64,000 nucleotides of DNA, taken from NCBI GenBank assembly GCA_014695195.1, contig JACJNW010000028.1:372001-436000 (forward strand). The letters are read 5' to 3'. Position 1 is the first letter of the stretch. Each line of letters starts with the position of its first letter. The notes beneath the pieces are model-generated. The model was not told the DNA's origin and did not search any database. It saw nothing but the letters and a program-made list of their open reading frames with translations. The translations under genes and the position numbers were made by a program. Positions 40,531 through 50,066 of this stretch are shown one piece after another. This stretch comes from Cyanobacteria bacterium FACHB-DQ100 (lineage in GTDB: Bacteria; Cyanobacteriota; Cyanobacteriia; Leptolyngbyales; Leptolyngbyaceae).

Positions 40531-40914
40531 TTACACTAGCGGAGACGCTTGCAGTTGAGTGGCCTGCCACAGTTTGTAGACAAAGAACTCGGTACGATCG
40601 CTCAACGCCGTAACAAACATTCCAGCGTGTGCTTCCACTGTCGTTGCAATCCAGCTTCCTTCGACGCTAATTTCGACAAACTGATCATCGACAGGCACGA
40701 TCGACACTGGCACCTGCTCTAACCGCACCAGCTTTTCTAACTCTGCAAACCCAGGAGCCGCGATCGACAGTAAAAATGCAGCTCGGCTTGGCTCGATATG
40801 TAGCGTTTGTCCGGTTCGCAGCGCCAGAACGATTCGCTGGGAAACCAGCGCTTCTAAGGAAATCGTGACACGCTCTAAGTGCAGTCCAGATTCGGTGTAG
40901 ATGAGCTTTAACAT
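40531..40914 (-). CDS. Conserved-looking unknown protein (127 aa)
   Basis: A compact 127-aa protein, probably beta-rich (LKLIYTESGLHLERVTISLE; IVPVDDQFVEISVEGSWIAT), with no signal peptide, cysteine or membrane helix. The ATG at 40914 has GGAG 7 nt upstream, and a strong hairpin lies 31-63 nt upstream. I do not recognise the family. It ends 40 bp from the convergent pentapeptide-repeat gene. Confidence 0.75.
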   Translation of the reverse strand: MLKLIYTESGLHLERVTISLEALVSQRIVLALRTGQTLHIEPSRAAFLLSIAAPGFAELEKLVRLEQVPVSIVPVDDQFVEISVEGSWIATTVEAHAGMFVTALSDRTEFFVYKLWQATQLQASPLV

Positions 40915-40944
40915 CCGTTTGCTCCATTGAAATTGGCGAAAAAT

Positions 40945-41042
40945 TAACCCCCGTCTCAGTGGTTTGAGCGGGGGTTATCAGAACTCTGTATCCTGATGTG
41001 CTGCCTCAGATTGGTGTTAGACGGAAACACCACCCGCTTTTT
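40945..41042 (+). ncRNA. Candidate small RNA with a Yfr2-like motif
   Basis: The 417-bp gap 40915-41331 has no convincing gene but dense structure. TAACCCCC (40945-40952) pairs with GGGGGTTA (40970-40977), with inner CTCA/TGAG. Then TGGTGTT and AACACCA flank ACGGAAACA (41021-41029), which fits ANGGAAACA, the motif I remember for cyanobacterial Yfr2-family RNAs. CCCGC and a five-T run (41038-41042) follow, and GCGGGGGTT at 40968 could pair with that end as a terminator. On the minus strand the first hairpin is followed by TTTTT, so it could also terminate there. Further hairpins lie at 41075-41125 and 41180-41205. The strand and ends are guesses. Confidence 0.4.
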
Positions 41043-41331
41043 GTGTTGAATAGATTAAATTTTTGTTCTTCGCTGCCGTGAAGGTCGAATGGACGAACAC
41101 CTGCTGGTGTAGCGAAGCTAACGAAGTGAATCGCCTGCACACTCACTCTGATCCATGCTGTTATCATCCATAGCCGCGCCAATACCGCACACCCTTGTTG
41201 GGGTGAGTCGGATGGTTTGATATGGCGCGACGAGATGGAACGAGTCATAGTCCTGAGTAAAAATCTGTCTTTCTATACTACAAGTGTAATATCGAATTGT
41301 CTACACCTTTTAGAAGAAAAATTTGAGCAAG

Positions 41332-41913
41332 TTAGTGGGTACGAAGTAACTCCAGTTCTTCAGGGGTTAAGTCGCGCCATTGTCCCGGAGATAAATCGCT
41401 GAGGCAGAGCTGGGCGATCGCAACTCGAATCAATCTGAGAGTGGGAAATCCCACGGCTGCGGTCATGCGCCGAACTTGACGATTTTTTCCTTCGGTTAGC
41501 GTGATTTCGAGCCAAGCGGTTGGAATGTTTTTGCGAAATCGAATGGGTGGATCGCGGGGGGGTAGATCGGGTTCATCGAGACGATCGACGGTCGCCGGAC
41601 GAGTGCGATAGTTCTGGATCGTCACGCCTTGACGCAGTTGAGCGATCGCGCGCTCCGTGGGAATGTTTTCAACTTGTACCCAGTAGGTTTTGGTGTGGTG
41701 GAATTTTGGGTCGCTGAGCCGATGTTGGAGTTGTCCATTGTTTGTCAGCAGCATCAAGCCTTCGCTATCTTGATCGAGCCGCCCGACTGGATAAACATCG
41801 GGAACCGGAATAAAGTCTTTGAGGGTGAGTCGCGGTTCTGAAGGGGGCGAGTCGTCTGTAAACTGGCTCAGGACGTTGTACGGTTTGTAGAACAGGAGAT
41901 AGCGATTGGGCAT
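41332..41913 (-). CDS. rluE: 23S rRNA pseudouridine synthase, RluE/RsuA family
   Basis: A 193-aa member of the RsuA family. The N-terminus [14 protein letters not shown] is the KPxGxxxS-type segment. [17 protein letters not shown] carries the catalytic aspartate, followed by KTYWVQVE and [27 protein letters not shown]. It lacks an S4 domain, as RluE does, so modification of 23S rRNA at the RluE site is the likeliest role. It stands alone. Confidence 0.88.
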   Translation of the reverse strand: MPNRYLLFYKPYNVLSQFTDDSPPSEPRLTLKDFIPVPDVYPVGRLDQDSEGLMLLTNNGQLQHRLSDPKFHHTKTYWVQVENIPTERAIAQLRQGVTIQNYRTRPATVDRLDEPDLPPRDPPIRFRKNIPTAWLEITLTEGKNRQVRRMTAAVGFPTLRLIRVAIAQLCLSDLSPGQWRDLTPEELELLRTH

Positions 41914-42025
41914 ATCGCCTAAGAGAATTTGGTGCTGTACGATTCTACAAGATCAAGCAGACTGAGGTTGGTGAATCAAACTTCTAAATTTCAGCCATAA
42001 TGATCAAGCTGTTCGCACTGAAATA

Positions 42026-42226
42026 ATGGATCGCCCTTTGCCCTTGTTTAAATTTCCGTTGTCTTGGACATTAGTGTTAGTGATTGCGATCGCCCTCTGT
42101 TTCAATACGCCGATCGCTCAGACTGCTAAACCCCTCAGCGAGTTAAAGATTGCGCTGCAAGTTTCAGAAGCAACCTCAACCGGACGATCGCGCCGTTGGA
42201 TCAAAGTATCGCTGCTGGGATTTTAG
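42026..42226 (+). CDS. Possible short exported protein or gene remnant (66 aa)
   Basis: The frame encodes a convincing signal peptide (FPLSWTLVLVIAIALCFNTP then IAQTA) but only about 34 mature residues, ending in SRRWIKVSLLGF. No ribosome-binding site is evident. It shares the tetranucleotide TTAG with the convergent cobN stop. It may be the 5' remnant of a longer secreted protein, a real small peptide, or chance. Confidence 0.3.
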   Translation: MDRPLPLFKFPLSWTLVLVIAIALCFNTPIAQTAKPLSELKIALQVSEATSTGRSRRWIKVSLLGF

Positions 42227-45200
42227 GAAATTTGTCCTTCGATCACGCCTTCTGCTTCAAGCACGATCTCTCTTAGTTGCTCTAGGGTTTTCTCGTTGGC
42301 TTGTTGCCAAAATCCGCGCTGATTGGCTTCGAGCAATCGTTCTGCCATATCTCGCAGTGCCCAAGGATTTTTAGATTGAATAAAATTCTGTACAGTCGAA
42401 TCGAATAGATACGCTTCGGCAACCCCTTGATACATATAGTCTTCAACGCATTGAGCCGTGGCATCGTAAGCGAAGAGGAAGTCGATCGTCGCCGCCAGTT
42501 CAAATGCGCCTTTATAACCGTGTCGCATCGCGCCTGCAATCCATTTAGGGTTAATCACCCGCGATCGATACACTCGCGCAATTTGTTGTTTGAGCGATCG
42601 GATCTTCGGATTTTCAGGCAGGGAATGATCACCAAAGTAAGTCGTGGGATTTTTGCCTTGAGTCGAGCGAACGGCTGCGGTTAATCCACCTTGAAATTGA
42701 TAGTAATCGTCGGAATCGAGTAGATCATGTTCCTGGTTATCCTGATTTTGCAGAACGATTTGCATTTGGTTTAATCGATTCTGGAATGCTTCAGGAGCAG
42801 ATTGAGCAACACCGGAACTACTGTAAGCGTAACTACTCCAGTTAATGTAAGCGCGAGCGAGATCTCCATCGGTTTCCCAATTCTGAGATTCAATCAATCC
42901 TTGGAGTCCAGCCCCATACGCACCCGGTTTTGAGCCGAAAATGCGATGGCGCGATCGACGATCGGCAAGTTCAGCACTCAATCCGGATGCTTGCCAAACT
43001 TCTGATTCTTGCTTGACCTGAGCCGCTAAGGGATTTTGATCGGGGGGTTCATCGAGTTGAGCGATCGCACTTACTGCTTGATCAAATAAATCAATCAAAT
43101 TCGGAAACGCATCGCGGAAAAATCCTGAAATCCTCAAAGTGACATCGACACGCGGACGACTCAGCACCGATAACGGCAGAATTTCAAAATCAACCACGCG
43201 GCGAGAAATGCCATCCCAAACAGGTTGAACTCCGAGTAATGCTAAGGCTTCTGCTAAATCGTCTCCGCCTGTTCGCATCGTCGAAGTCCCCCAGATTGAA
43301 AGCCCGATCGTGCGGGGATATTCGCCGTTTTCCTGGGTGTAGCGTTCGACGATCGCTTCTGCGGCTTTACGTCCGACTTGCCATGCGCTTTCGGTGGGAA
43401 TCGATCGGATATCAACCGAGTAGAAATTCCGTCCGGTAGGTAGAACTTCGGGTCGTCCGCGTGTGGGTGCACCTGATGGTGCGGCGGGGACGTAACCGCC
43501 ATTTAAGCCATGCAGCAGGAAGTCGATTTCTTGATGAGTGTTTTGCAAAGCTGGAAGCAAAAAGGATCGAATCCAGTTGAGTTCGGCGGTGTAGGCGCGG
43601 TCTTGGGGGATGTCTTGCTGGAGTAGGCGATCGATTAAGTTTGCGGCTTCGGTTTCGATCGCGGCGATCGCGTCTCCGACGGTTCGGAATTTTGCGCTTC
43701 GGTTGGGTGAGTTCTGCCCCCTAAATCCCCCACGAGTGGGGGACTTTGAAGTGCGTGAATTCCCTTGCAGTTGGAAAACCTCCTCGATCTCAAAGTCCCC
43801 CAGAATGGGGGATTTAGGGGGCTTCCCGGACTCCTCATCGCAGCGAATCACTTCAAGCGACTCGTCTAAACGCTCTGCCGGATCAGCCGTTAACGGATCA
43901 AAATCAAGTCCCCAATCTTCAGCAATGGCGCGGGTTAACCCAACTCGATCGGGCTGCGGATGACGTGCGATCGCCACAATCAAATCTCTCAATTGCCGCC
44001 CTTCTGGACATTTTCCGAAAATATGTAATCCATCTCGAATCTGTGCTTCTTTTAATTCGCAGAGATAGCGATCGGTATCCGTAATCAAATCGAGAATCGA
44101 ATCCGCATCGCTAGGAAGTTCAGATTTAAGATTATCTTGTTCAACCAGATCAATAATGCGATCGCGAACCACATTTAACCGGGATGGATCAAGATTTTGC
44201 GCTTCGTAATATTCATCGATCAGCGCCTCTAATTTCTGCAAGCCACCATAAAGCTCTGCACGAGTCATCGGTGGCGTAAGGTGATCGAGAATGACCGCTT
44301 GGGCGCGACGTTTAGCTTGGGAGCCTTCACCCGGATCATTGACGATAAACGGATAGAAATGCGGTAAAGCGCCGATCGCAATCTCAGGAAAACAATTCTC
44401 AGAAAGCGCCACGCTTTTTCCCGGAAGCCATTCGAGATTTCCGTGTTTGCCAACGTGAACGATCGCTTGTGCGCCAAAGGTTTCTCTCACCCAGTAGTAA
44501 AACGCTAAATATTGATGCGTAGGTTCTAAATCTGGAGCGTGATAGTTCAAAGACGGATCAAGATCATATCCGCGTGCAGGCTGAATTCCAACGAACACAT
44601 TACCAAACTGAATTCCAGGAATCGCAAACGATTCTGCGGCTGAACTCCAGCGATCGACGATCGATTCTTGAACCGATGGCGGTAATGTTGAAAAATAGGT
44701 TTGATATTCCGATAACGATAGCGACTGATTCACATTGCGTAATTCTCTCGCCTCTGGATCATTGGTCACACCTCTCGTTAATTGCAGAACTAATTCATCT
44801 CCATTCTCAGGAATATTATCAACCGTATATCCTTCGCGTTGTAGCGCTTTGAGAATTTCAATACAGCTTGCAGGTGTATCCAAACCAACACCATTGGCTA
44901 GGCGACCATCGCGAGTTGGGTAATTCGCTAAAATCAGCGCAACTTTACGATCGCGCTTCTCACTCCGCCGCAGTTCGACCCAATTTCGAGTTAAATCCGC
45001 AACGAATTCGACGCGATCGTGTACCGCCTGATAAGTTACAACTTCCGTTTGCAACTCCGGATGTCTTGCTTGCACCGCCTTAAACGAAATTGCTCGACTA
45101 ATAATCCGTCCATCCACTTCCGGCAATGCCACATTAATTGCAGTATCTCGCGGCGAAAGTCCCCGCAGTTGTGCCTGCCATTGTTCCACTGTGCCACCGC

Positions 45201-46104
45201 TTAAAATCACTTGCAGCACCGGAATATCTAACGTTTGCCAGAGTTCAGGTGCATCCGCAGCAGCAGTCATTCCAAACGGAATCGCAGAACCCAGCGAGAA
45301 GCTTGTGGTATTCAGCAGAATATCAATACTCGATCGATCCTTCGGTTGAAAATAAGTCAGCAATTCACTTTGAACATCCGGATCACGCAGCGAAGAAACA
45401 AAAACGGGAACGGGACATAAATCACGATCGCATAACGCTGCACACAGGTCATCGATCACCGCAGTATTACTCGAAAGATAATGAGCGCGATAAAATAAAA
45501 TTCCAACTTTGCGATCGCTGCAACGTTTACCCGATCGATAGCTACACTGCTCACCTGTTCGATACAATCCCACACGTGGCACAACCTGTGGATCAGCGAA
45601 CTCAGCCTCAACGCCCAAATAAGTCTTCGCTAAAAACTGAAGCGCATTGCGATAGTTCTCGGCTCCACCTTCGTTGAAATAGCGCCAAACTCGCTCAACC
45701 TGAGCAAACGGAACCGTTGAATGGCTCATCAAATCTAAATCCGGTCGATCGTCCCCTGGCAGCACAATCAAAGTCGCCCCCGAATTTTCTGCCGTTTCGC
45801 GCACGACTTCCAACCCATACGACCAATACGACCGCCCCCCAATAATCCGCAGCACAATCACCTTTGCTGCTTCTAACACCTCTTCTGCATAGGTATCGAT
45901 CGTCAATTGCTGCTGAAGCTGAAGCAAATTCACACCCCGCACTTCGGGAAATCCGGAGGGCAATTGAGTAATCGCGCTGGAGAGCGTTTGAATATCGGTA
46001 TCTGCTGCCGTGATCACCACGATCGGGGCAGGAGCTTGCTCGATAAAGACAACGCCTTCGAGATCAGGAGTCCAACCTCCAGGAGTCGCAGCGATTCGGT
46101 GCAT
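42223..46104 (-). CDS. cobN: Cobaltochelatase subunit CobN
   Basis: This protein of about 1293 aa is the large chelatase subunit of the CobN/ChlH family, which inserts cobalt into the corrin ring with an AAA+ motor. The start MHRIAATPGGWTPDLEG at ATG 46104 is favoured over a TTG 21 nt upstream. Family segments include TYLGVEAEFADP, VHVGKHGNLEWLPGKSVALS and TMRTGGDDLAEALALLGVQP. The N-terminus and the absence of ChlH features favour CobN. A linker of about 35 residues (near residues 762-796) is encoded by an inverted pair of genomic repeat units, in frame. No cobS or cobT is nearby; in cyanobacteria ChlI/ChlD are thought to serve instead. Confidence 0.92.
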   Translation of the reverse strand: MHRIAATPGGWTPDLEGVVFIEQAPAPIVVITAADTDIQTLSSAITQLPSGFPEVRGVNLLQLQQQLTIDTYAEEVLEAAKVIVLRIIGGRSYWSYGLEVVRETAENSGATLIVLPGDDRPDLDLMSHSTVPFAQVERVWRYFNEGGAENYRNALQFLAKTYLGVEAEFADPQVVPRVGLYRTGEQCSYRSGKRCSDRKVGILFYRAHYLSSNTAVIDDLCAALCDRDLCPVPVFVSSLRDPDVQSELLTYFQPKDRSSIDILLNTTSFSLGSAIPFGMTAAADAPELWQTLDIPVLQVILSGGTVEQWQAQLRGLSPRDTAINVALPEVDGRIISRAISFKAVQARHPELQTEVVTYQAVHDRVEFVADLTRNWVELRRSEKRDRKVALILANYPTRDGRLANGVGLDTPASCIEILKALQREGYTVDNIPENGDELVLQLTRGVTNDPEARELRNVNQSLSLSEYQTYFSTLPPSVQESIVDRWSSAAESFAIPGIQFGNVFVGIQPARGYDLDPSLNYHAPDLEPTHQYLAFYYWVRETFGAQAIVHVGKHGNLEWLPGKSVALSENCFPEIAIGALPHFYPFIVNDPGEGSQAKRRAQAVILDHLTPPMTRAELYGGLQKLEALIDEYYEAQNLDPSRLNVVRDRIIDLVEQDNLKSELPSDADSILDLITDTDRYLCELKEAQIRDGLHIFGKCPEGRQLRDLIVAIARHPQPDRVGLTRAIAEDWGLDFDPLTADPAERLDESLEVIRCDEESGKPPKSPILGDFEIEEVFQLQGNSRTSKSPTRGGFRGQNSPNRSAKFRTVGDAIAAIETEAANLIDRLLQQDIPQDRAYTAELNWIRSFLLPALQNTHQEIDFLLHGLNGGYVPAAPSGAPTRGRPEVLPTGRNFYSVDIRSIPTESAWQVGRKAAEAIVERYTQENGEYPRTIGLSIWGTSTMRTGGDDLAEALALLGVQPVWDGISRRVVDFEILPLSVLSRPRVDVTLRISGFFRDAFPNLIDLFDQAVSAIAQLDEPPDQNPLAAQVKQESEVWQASGLSAELADRRSRHRIFGSKPGAYGAGLQGLIESQNWETDGDLARAYINWSSYAYSSSGVAQSAPEAFQNRLNQMQIVLQNQDNQEHDLLDSDDYYQFQGGLTAAVRSTQGKNPTTYFGDHSLPENPKIRSLKQQIARVYRSRVINPKWIAGAMRHGYKGAFELAATIDFLFAYDATAQCVEDYMYQGVAEAYLFDSTVQNFIQSKNPWALRDMAERLLEANQRGFWQQANEKTLEQLREIVLEAEGVIEGQIS
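43717..43821. repeat. 105-bp inverted repeat pair inside cobN
   Basis: Outer arms CCCCCTAAATCCCCC (43717-43731) and GGGGGATTTAGGGGG (43807-43821) match over 15 bp. Inner arms GGGGGACTTTGA (43738-43749) and TCAAAGTCCCCC (43790-43801) match over 12 bp. The element is two 32-33-bp units in opposite orientation about 40 bp apart, 105 bp in all (35 codons), with no stop in the cobN frame. Confidence 0.92.
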
Positions 46105-46239
46105 AAACACATCGTGAGAGGGCAAGCTCTTAATCTACCGTGAATTCGCCGAAACGCCGAATTACTGCATCGAACAATCCACAATTTTTGGCTTATTGCG
46201 ATCGCCCATTATGATCGAAGCTGAGAGTGAGGAAAAACC

Positions 46240-47718
46240 ATGACGCAATCTTCTCCGATCGTTCAAAACTACATCAATGGTGAATGGTCTACACCGACTG
46301 CCGAAACCTATCTAGAAGTGATCAATCCCGCCACGATCGAAGTCCTCAGCAAAGTTCCTCTCTCTCCCGCAAGCGAAGTCGATCGCGCTGCCACCGCCGC
46401 TCAAACTGCCTTTCCTGCCTGGAGACGCACCCCCGCGACCGAGCGAGTTCAGTACCTTTTCAAACTCAAAGCACTGCTCGAAGCACACTTTGAAGACATC
46501 GCCCAAACCATCACCCTCGAATGCGGTAAAACGATCGCAGAATCCAAAGGCGAAATGCGACGAGCGATCGAAAACGTTGAAGTCGCTTGCGGCATTCCCA
46601 TTCTGATGCAGGGCTACAACTCCGAAGACATTGCCCGTGGCATTGATGAACACATGATCCGGCAACCTTTGGGAGTCACGGCAATCATTACGCCGTTTAA
46701 CTTTCCAGGCATGATTCCCTTCTGGTTTATGCCGTATGCGATCGCCTGTGGCAATACCTGCATCATCAAGCCTTCTGAACGGGTTCCGCTGACGATGCAA
46801 AAGATTTTCAATCTGATCGAGCAAACAGGCTTACCCAAGGGTGTGATCAATTTAGTCAATGGTGCGAAAGAAGTCGTTGATGCCTTGCTCGATCATCCAA
46901 ACATTCGAGCCATTAGCTTTGTGGGTTCCAGCCCAGTCGCGAAGTATGTTTACAGCCGCGCCGCCGCAAACGGGAAACGATCGCAGTGTCAAGGGGGTGC
47001 CAAAAATCCGGTGATTGTTCTGCCCGATGCAGACATTACTATGACTACGAAAATTATGGCGGATAGCGCTTTTGGCTGTGCGGGTCAGCGCTGTTTAGCC
47101 GCCTCGATCGCCATCACCGTCGGCAGTGCCAAAACCACTTTTACGGATGCGATCGCCCAGGCTGCTACCACTCGACAAGTCGGATTCGGGCTCGATACGG
47201 GAGTGCAAATGGGCCCTGTCATCACCGATCAAAGCAAAACCCGCATCGAAACAATCATCAATCAAGCTGAAACCGAAGGCGCAAATATTCTAGTCGATGG
47301 TCGATCGCCGCGAATTTCCGGCTACGAAAACGGCTACTTTGTGCGCCCAACCATTCTGCAAAACATCGATCCGACCGGGAAAATTGCTCAGACTGAGATT
47401 TTTGGCCCGGTGCTGAGTCTGATTCACTTAGACTCGATCGACGACGCGATCGCCCTGATTAATCGCAGTCAGTACGGCAACATGGCATCGCTATTTACCT
47501 CAAGCGGAGCCGCCGCCCGCAAATTCCGCTATGAAGCCGAAGCCGGAAACATCGGCATCAATATTGGCGTTGCCGCGCCGATGGCTTTCTTTCCGTTTAG
47601 CGGCTGGAAAGAAAGCTTCTTCGGAGATCTCCACGGTCAGGGCTGGCAGGCGATCGAATTTTTCACCCAAACGAAAGTGATTGTCGAACGCTGGCAAGAT
47701 TGGACGCGGCAATTCTAA
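46240..47718 (+). CDS. mmsA: CoA-acylating methylmalonate-semialdehyde dehydrogenase-like
   Basis: A 492-aa aldehyde dehydrogenase of the MmsA branch, which converts (methyl)malonate semialdehyde to propionyl- or acetyl-CoA. Visible signatures are [10 protein letters not shown] at the start, [20 protein letters not shown] with the catalytic Asn, [12 protein letters not shown], and [13 protein letters not shown] with the catalytic Cys. EIFGPVLS and [19 protein letters not shown] near the end are MmsA-typical. GTGAGGA precedes the ATG. It is divergent from cobN. The physiological substrate in a cyanobacterium (valine, uracil or beta-alanine breakdown) is not evident from the neighbours. Confidence 0.92.
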   Translation: MTQSSPIVQNYINGEWSTPTAETYLEVINPATIEVLSKVPLSPASEVDRAATAAQTAFPAWRRTPATERVQYLFKLKALLEAHFEDIAQTITLECGKTIAESKGEMRRAIENVEVACGIPILMQGYNSEDIARGIDEHMIRQPLGVTAIITPFNFPGMIPFWFMPYAIACGNTCIIKPSERVPLTMQKIFNLIEQTGLPKGVINLVNGAKEVVDALLDHPNIRAISFVGSSPVAKYVYSRAAANGKRSQCQGGAKNPVIVLPDADITMTTKIMADSAFGCAGQRCLAASIAITVGSAKTTFTDAIAQAATTRQVGFGLDTGVQMGPVITDQSKTRIETIINQAETEGANILVDGRSPRISGYENGYFVRPTILQNIDPTGKIAQTEIFGPVLSLIHLDSIDDAIALINRSQYGNMASLFTSSGAAARKFRYEAEAGNIGINIGVAAPMAFFPFSGWKESFFGDLHGQGWQAIEFFTQTKVIVERWQDWTRQF

Positions 47719-48377
47719 TCCGTTTTATTCAGATTGAACGAAATCTCTTCTTGGAGTTCCGAAAAGTCAATAAATGCACCATTCCGCACTTCTGCATTGT
47801 TTAACCGCTCCAGCACTTCAGGATGTAGCGCCTGAACGACCCGTTCTTGAACACTCACAAAAAAGAAAAATCGAGTGCTCCCCACATAGATGCAATCTCC
47901 ATCGTGAAGTGGCTGGCGCTGTTGAACCCGAACACCATTGACGTAAGACCCATTCATACTGTTGAGATCGATCAGATAAAACCGACCCTCGCGATACAGA
48001 ATTACCGCATGACGACGCGATAGTTTGCGATCTTGCAGAGGTAGCGCTGCTGATCGATTCCGCCCGATCGTCCAGACTCTCTGCGACTGTCTTAGGGTGA
48101 TCGATTCCTGTTTTAGTAAGTTGGTCACAAGATGAGCTTGTGTCCCGATGACAACACCTTGAATGTAGCGGGGCTTCGCATCCGGCAGTCCGGGCGGTGG
48201 CTCGATCGTCGCCTGAGCATCGCGCTCGATCGTTAATGTCTCGTTTCTGTTGCTCTGCGGGTCTTCAAAATTCTCCTCATCGAGTCCATCCCAAAACTCA
48301 GCCAAGGCATCCGGTGGATTCACAGATGCCGGAAACGCAGCGTAACGATCGTCAGGGCTGTAGAATTCTTGCTTCAT
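47715..48377 (-). CDS. FHA-domain protein
   Basis: A 220-aa protein with a forkhead-associated domain at about residues 98-170. [31 protein letters not shown] and [15 protein letters not shown] carry the Arg, Ser, His and Asn residues that bind phosphothreonine peptides. The N-terminal 80 residues are acidic and probably disordered. The C-terminal tail ([20 protein letters not shown]) is unassigned. No kinase is adjacent, so the phosphorylated partner is unknown. It shares the stop tetranucleotide CTAA with the convergent dehydrogenase. Confidence 0.92.
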   Translation of the reverse strand: MKQEFYSPDDRYAAFPASVNPPDALAEFWDGLDEENFEDPQSNRNETLTIERDAQATIEPPPGLPDAKPRYIQGVVIGTQAHLVTNLLKQESITLRQSQRVWTIGRNRSAALPLQDRKLSRRHAVILYREGRFYLIDLNSMNGSYVNGVRVQQRQPLHDGDCIYVGSTRFFFFVSVQERVVQALHPEVLERLNNAEVRNGAFIDFSELQEEISFNLNKTD

Positions 48378-48618
48378 GAGAACTTCTTAAATCAAAGACG
48401 CACTTCCGGTGTATCCCCCTAGACTTCCCCAACATCGCGCAGATTCTGACTATAAGAATGAAGAACTGTTATAAATCACGATTCACCTGCCCATAATGAA
48501 AATTTTGGATAAAAGAAATTCAAAGTCGCAAGTCGTGCAGAATGAAGAGTAATAGCAGTTTCCAGAAGTCCTGCGACACATCACTTCCCTCGTAAAAGCG
48601 TAGTAGAGGAATGCTAAA

Positions 48619-49083
48619 TTAACGCACGATCGCTAAAGCACTTTGAACCGTTGGCGGTAGTCGTCTTAAAATCTTGCCTTTTTCCATATCCACCGCAACC
48701 AGCACCACCCGACCACTGACGTACAGCACCGTGTGATCGAGCGAGCGAATCTCATACCCAACCGGAAGCTTGACACCCTCGATCGGCATCAATTGCGTTC
48801 TCACGATCGCCTTCATCCCCATGCGAAGCGACTGATGATAGCGAATCGAGAGATCAATCACAGGCAAATTGCAGCCCATTTCTACCAACTGCGCGAAATC
48901 AATGCCACGCGACTTGAGAAACTCGATCCGGGCTTCTTCCAGCCAAGCAATATAGCTACCGTGCCAAACAATCCCGGCAAAATCCGTATGGTGAGCGTAG
49001 ACCGTGATCGGATAATCAAACCAATTAGGCGAGATCGGCGCAGGAACGAGATCCGAAGGGGGTAGCTGGGGAGATTGAGGCAC
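48619..49083 (-). CDS. Hot-dog acyl-CoA thioesterase (YbgC/DHNA-CoA type)
   Basis: A 154-aa hot-dog thioesterase. VYAHHTDFAGIVWHGSYIAW contains the catalytic aspartate of the 4-hydroxybenzoyl-CoA thioesterase group, and EEARIEFLKSRGIDF is the central helix. Cyanobacteria use a protein of this group to hydrolyse DHNA-CoA in phylloquinone synthesis, which makes that a reasonable candidate role, but the sequence alone does not prove it. It starts with GTG at 49083. The 241-bp gap to the FHA gene shows nothing recognisable. Confidence 0.85.
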   Translation of the reverse strand: MPQSPQLPPSDLVPAPISPNWFDYPITVYAHHTDFAGIVWHGSYIAWLEEARIEFLKSRGIDFAQLVEMGCNLPVIDLSIRYHQSLRMGMKAIVRTQLMPIEGVKLPVGYEIRSLDHTVLYVSGRVVLVAVDMEKGKILRRLPPTVQSALAIVR

Positions 49084-49220
49084 GATCGTACTTTACAAAC
49101 CATAATGAACACAGAGTAGCGCCACCGCCTAGACTTGAAACAGGCGCAGACCGAGAAAAATCACTCTCGATCTCTAAACACCACTCTGTTTTAAAGTCTA
49201 CGCAGAAACGAGGCGAAGCG

Positions 49221-50066
49221 ATGATAGAAAAAATTTTATTAGCGGATTCGGGTACAGGACGTTCCGAGGATATGCTGAAAGCGCTGATGGCGATTCCGTC
49301 GATCCAGCGAGCCATGGTAACAGTGCTGCACGTCGTTCCCCCGCAAACTAGCGCAGACGCGATGACTGAAAAGTGGGAAGAAGGCGGAAAAGTGCTGGCA
49401 CAGGCGGTACAGTCGCTTAAACTAGAGCCGAATCACGTTTCGGCAATGCTGCGGCAGGGCGATCCCAAAACGGAAGTGCTAAAAGCTGCCGACGAAGTGA
49501 ATGCAGACTTGATCATCATGGGATCGCGAGGACTCAAGCGACTGGTTTCGATCCTAGAAAATTCTGTCAGTCAGTATGTGTTTCAGCTTTCGTCACGTCC
49601 GATGCTGCTGGTCAAAGATGACATCTACGTGCGGGCAATCAATCGGATTGCAGTGGCGATCGACAAGTCCGAAGCCTCAAAGCAATGTCTCTCTTTAGCA
49701 CTCTCTCTACTGCGGGATATCAAAGGCGGACAGTTGACGCTCATCCACATCGACTCTAATCCCAAAGCCAGTGAAAAAACCGGAGCCGAAGCCGAGAAAG
49801 ATTCGGTTTTTGCAGAAGCGATCGCTCAAGCGAAACAGTACGGAGTGAGCTATCGCGCAGTTACAGCAGTCGGTAAGGCAGGTCAAGCGATTTGCCGTGT
49901 CGCTGATGAAACAAAAGCAGATTTATTGATGCTCGGATCACCCGATCGCAGACCTTCGGTTGCCAAAGGACTGCCAGATCTCGATCGCCTGTTGGGAACA
50001 TCGCTATCCGATTATGTGCGAGTGTATGCAAACTGTCCGGTGCTGTTAACGCGAACCGTTAGCTAA
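49221..50066 (+). CDS. Tandem universal stress protein (two UspA domains)
   Basis: A 281-aa protein with two UspA folds, residues 1-138 and 142-281. Each begins with a hydrophobic strand (KILLADSG; RIAVAIDKSEAS). The nucleotide-binding motif is clear in the first (IIMGSRGLKRLV with SVSQYV) and modified in the second (LLMLGSPDRRP with SLSDYV). The first domain therefore probably binds ATP. It shares CTAA at its end with the convergent diguanylate cyclase gene. Confidence 0.92.
   Translation: MIEKILLADSGTGRSEDMLKALMAIPSIQRAMVTVLHVVPPQTSADAMTEKWEEGGKVLAQAVQSLKLEPNHVSAMLRQGDPKTEVLKAADEVNADLIIMGSRGLKRLVSILENSVSQYVFQLSSRPMLLVKDDIYVRAINRIAVAIDKSEASKQCLSLALSLLRDIKGGQLTLIHIDSNPKASEKTGAEAEKDSVFAEAIAQAKQYGVSYRAVTAVGKAGQAICRVADETKADLLMLGSPDRRPSVAKGLPDLDRLLGTSLSDYVRVYANCPVLLTRTVS

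Noticed and set aside
41006-41248. 80-aa minus-strand frame in the gap upstream of the 127-aa gene
   Set aside because: It has no ribosome-binding site, no recognisable domain and overlaps several perfect hairpins. A structured RNA explains the region better. A tmRNA was also considered, but there is no tag ending in Ala-Ala and no T-arm.
45138-45677. 179-aa plus-strand frame inside cobN
   Set aside because: It is antisense to conserved cobN sequence and has a composition typical of shadow frames.
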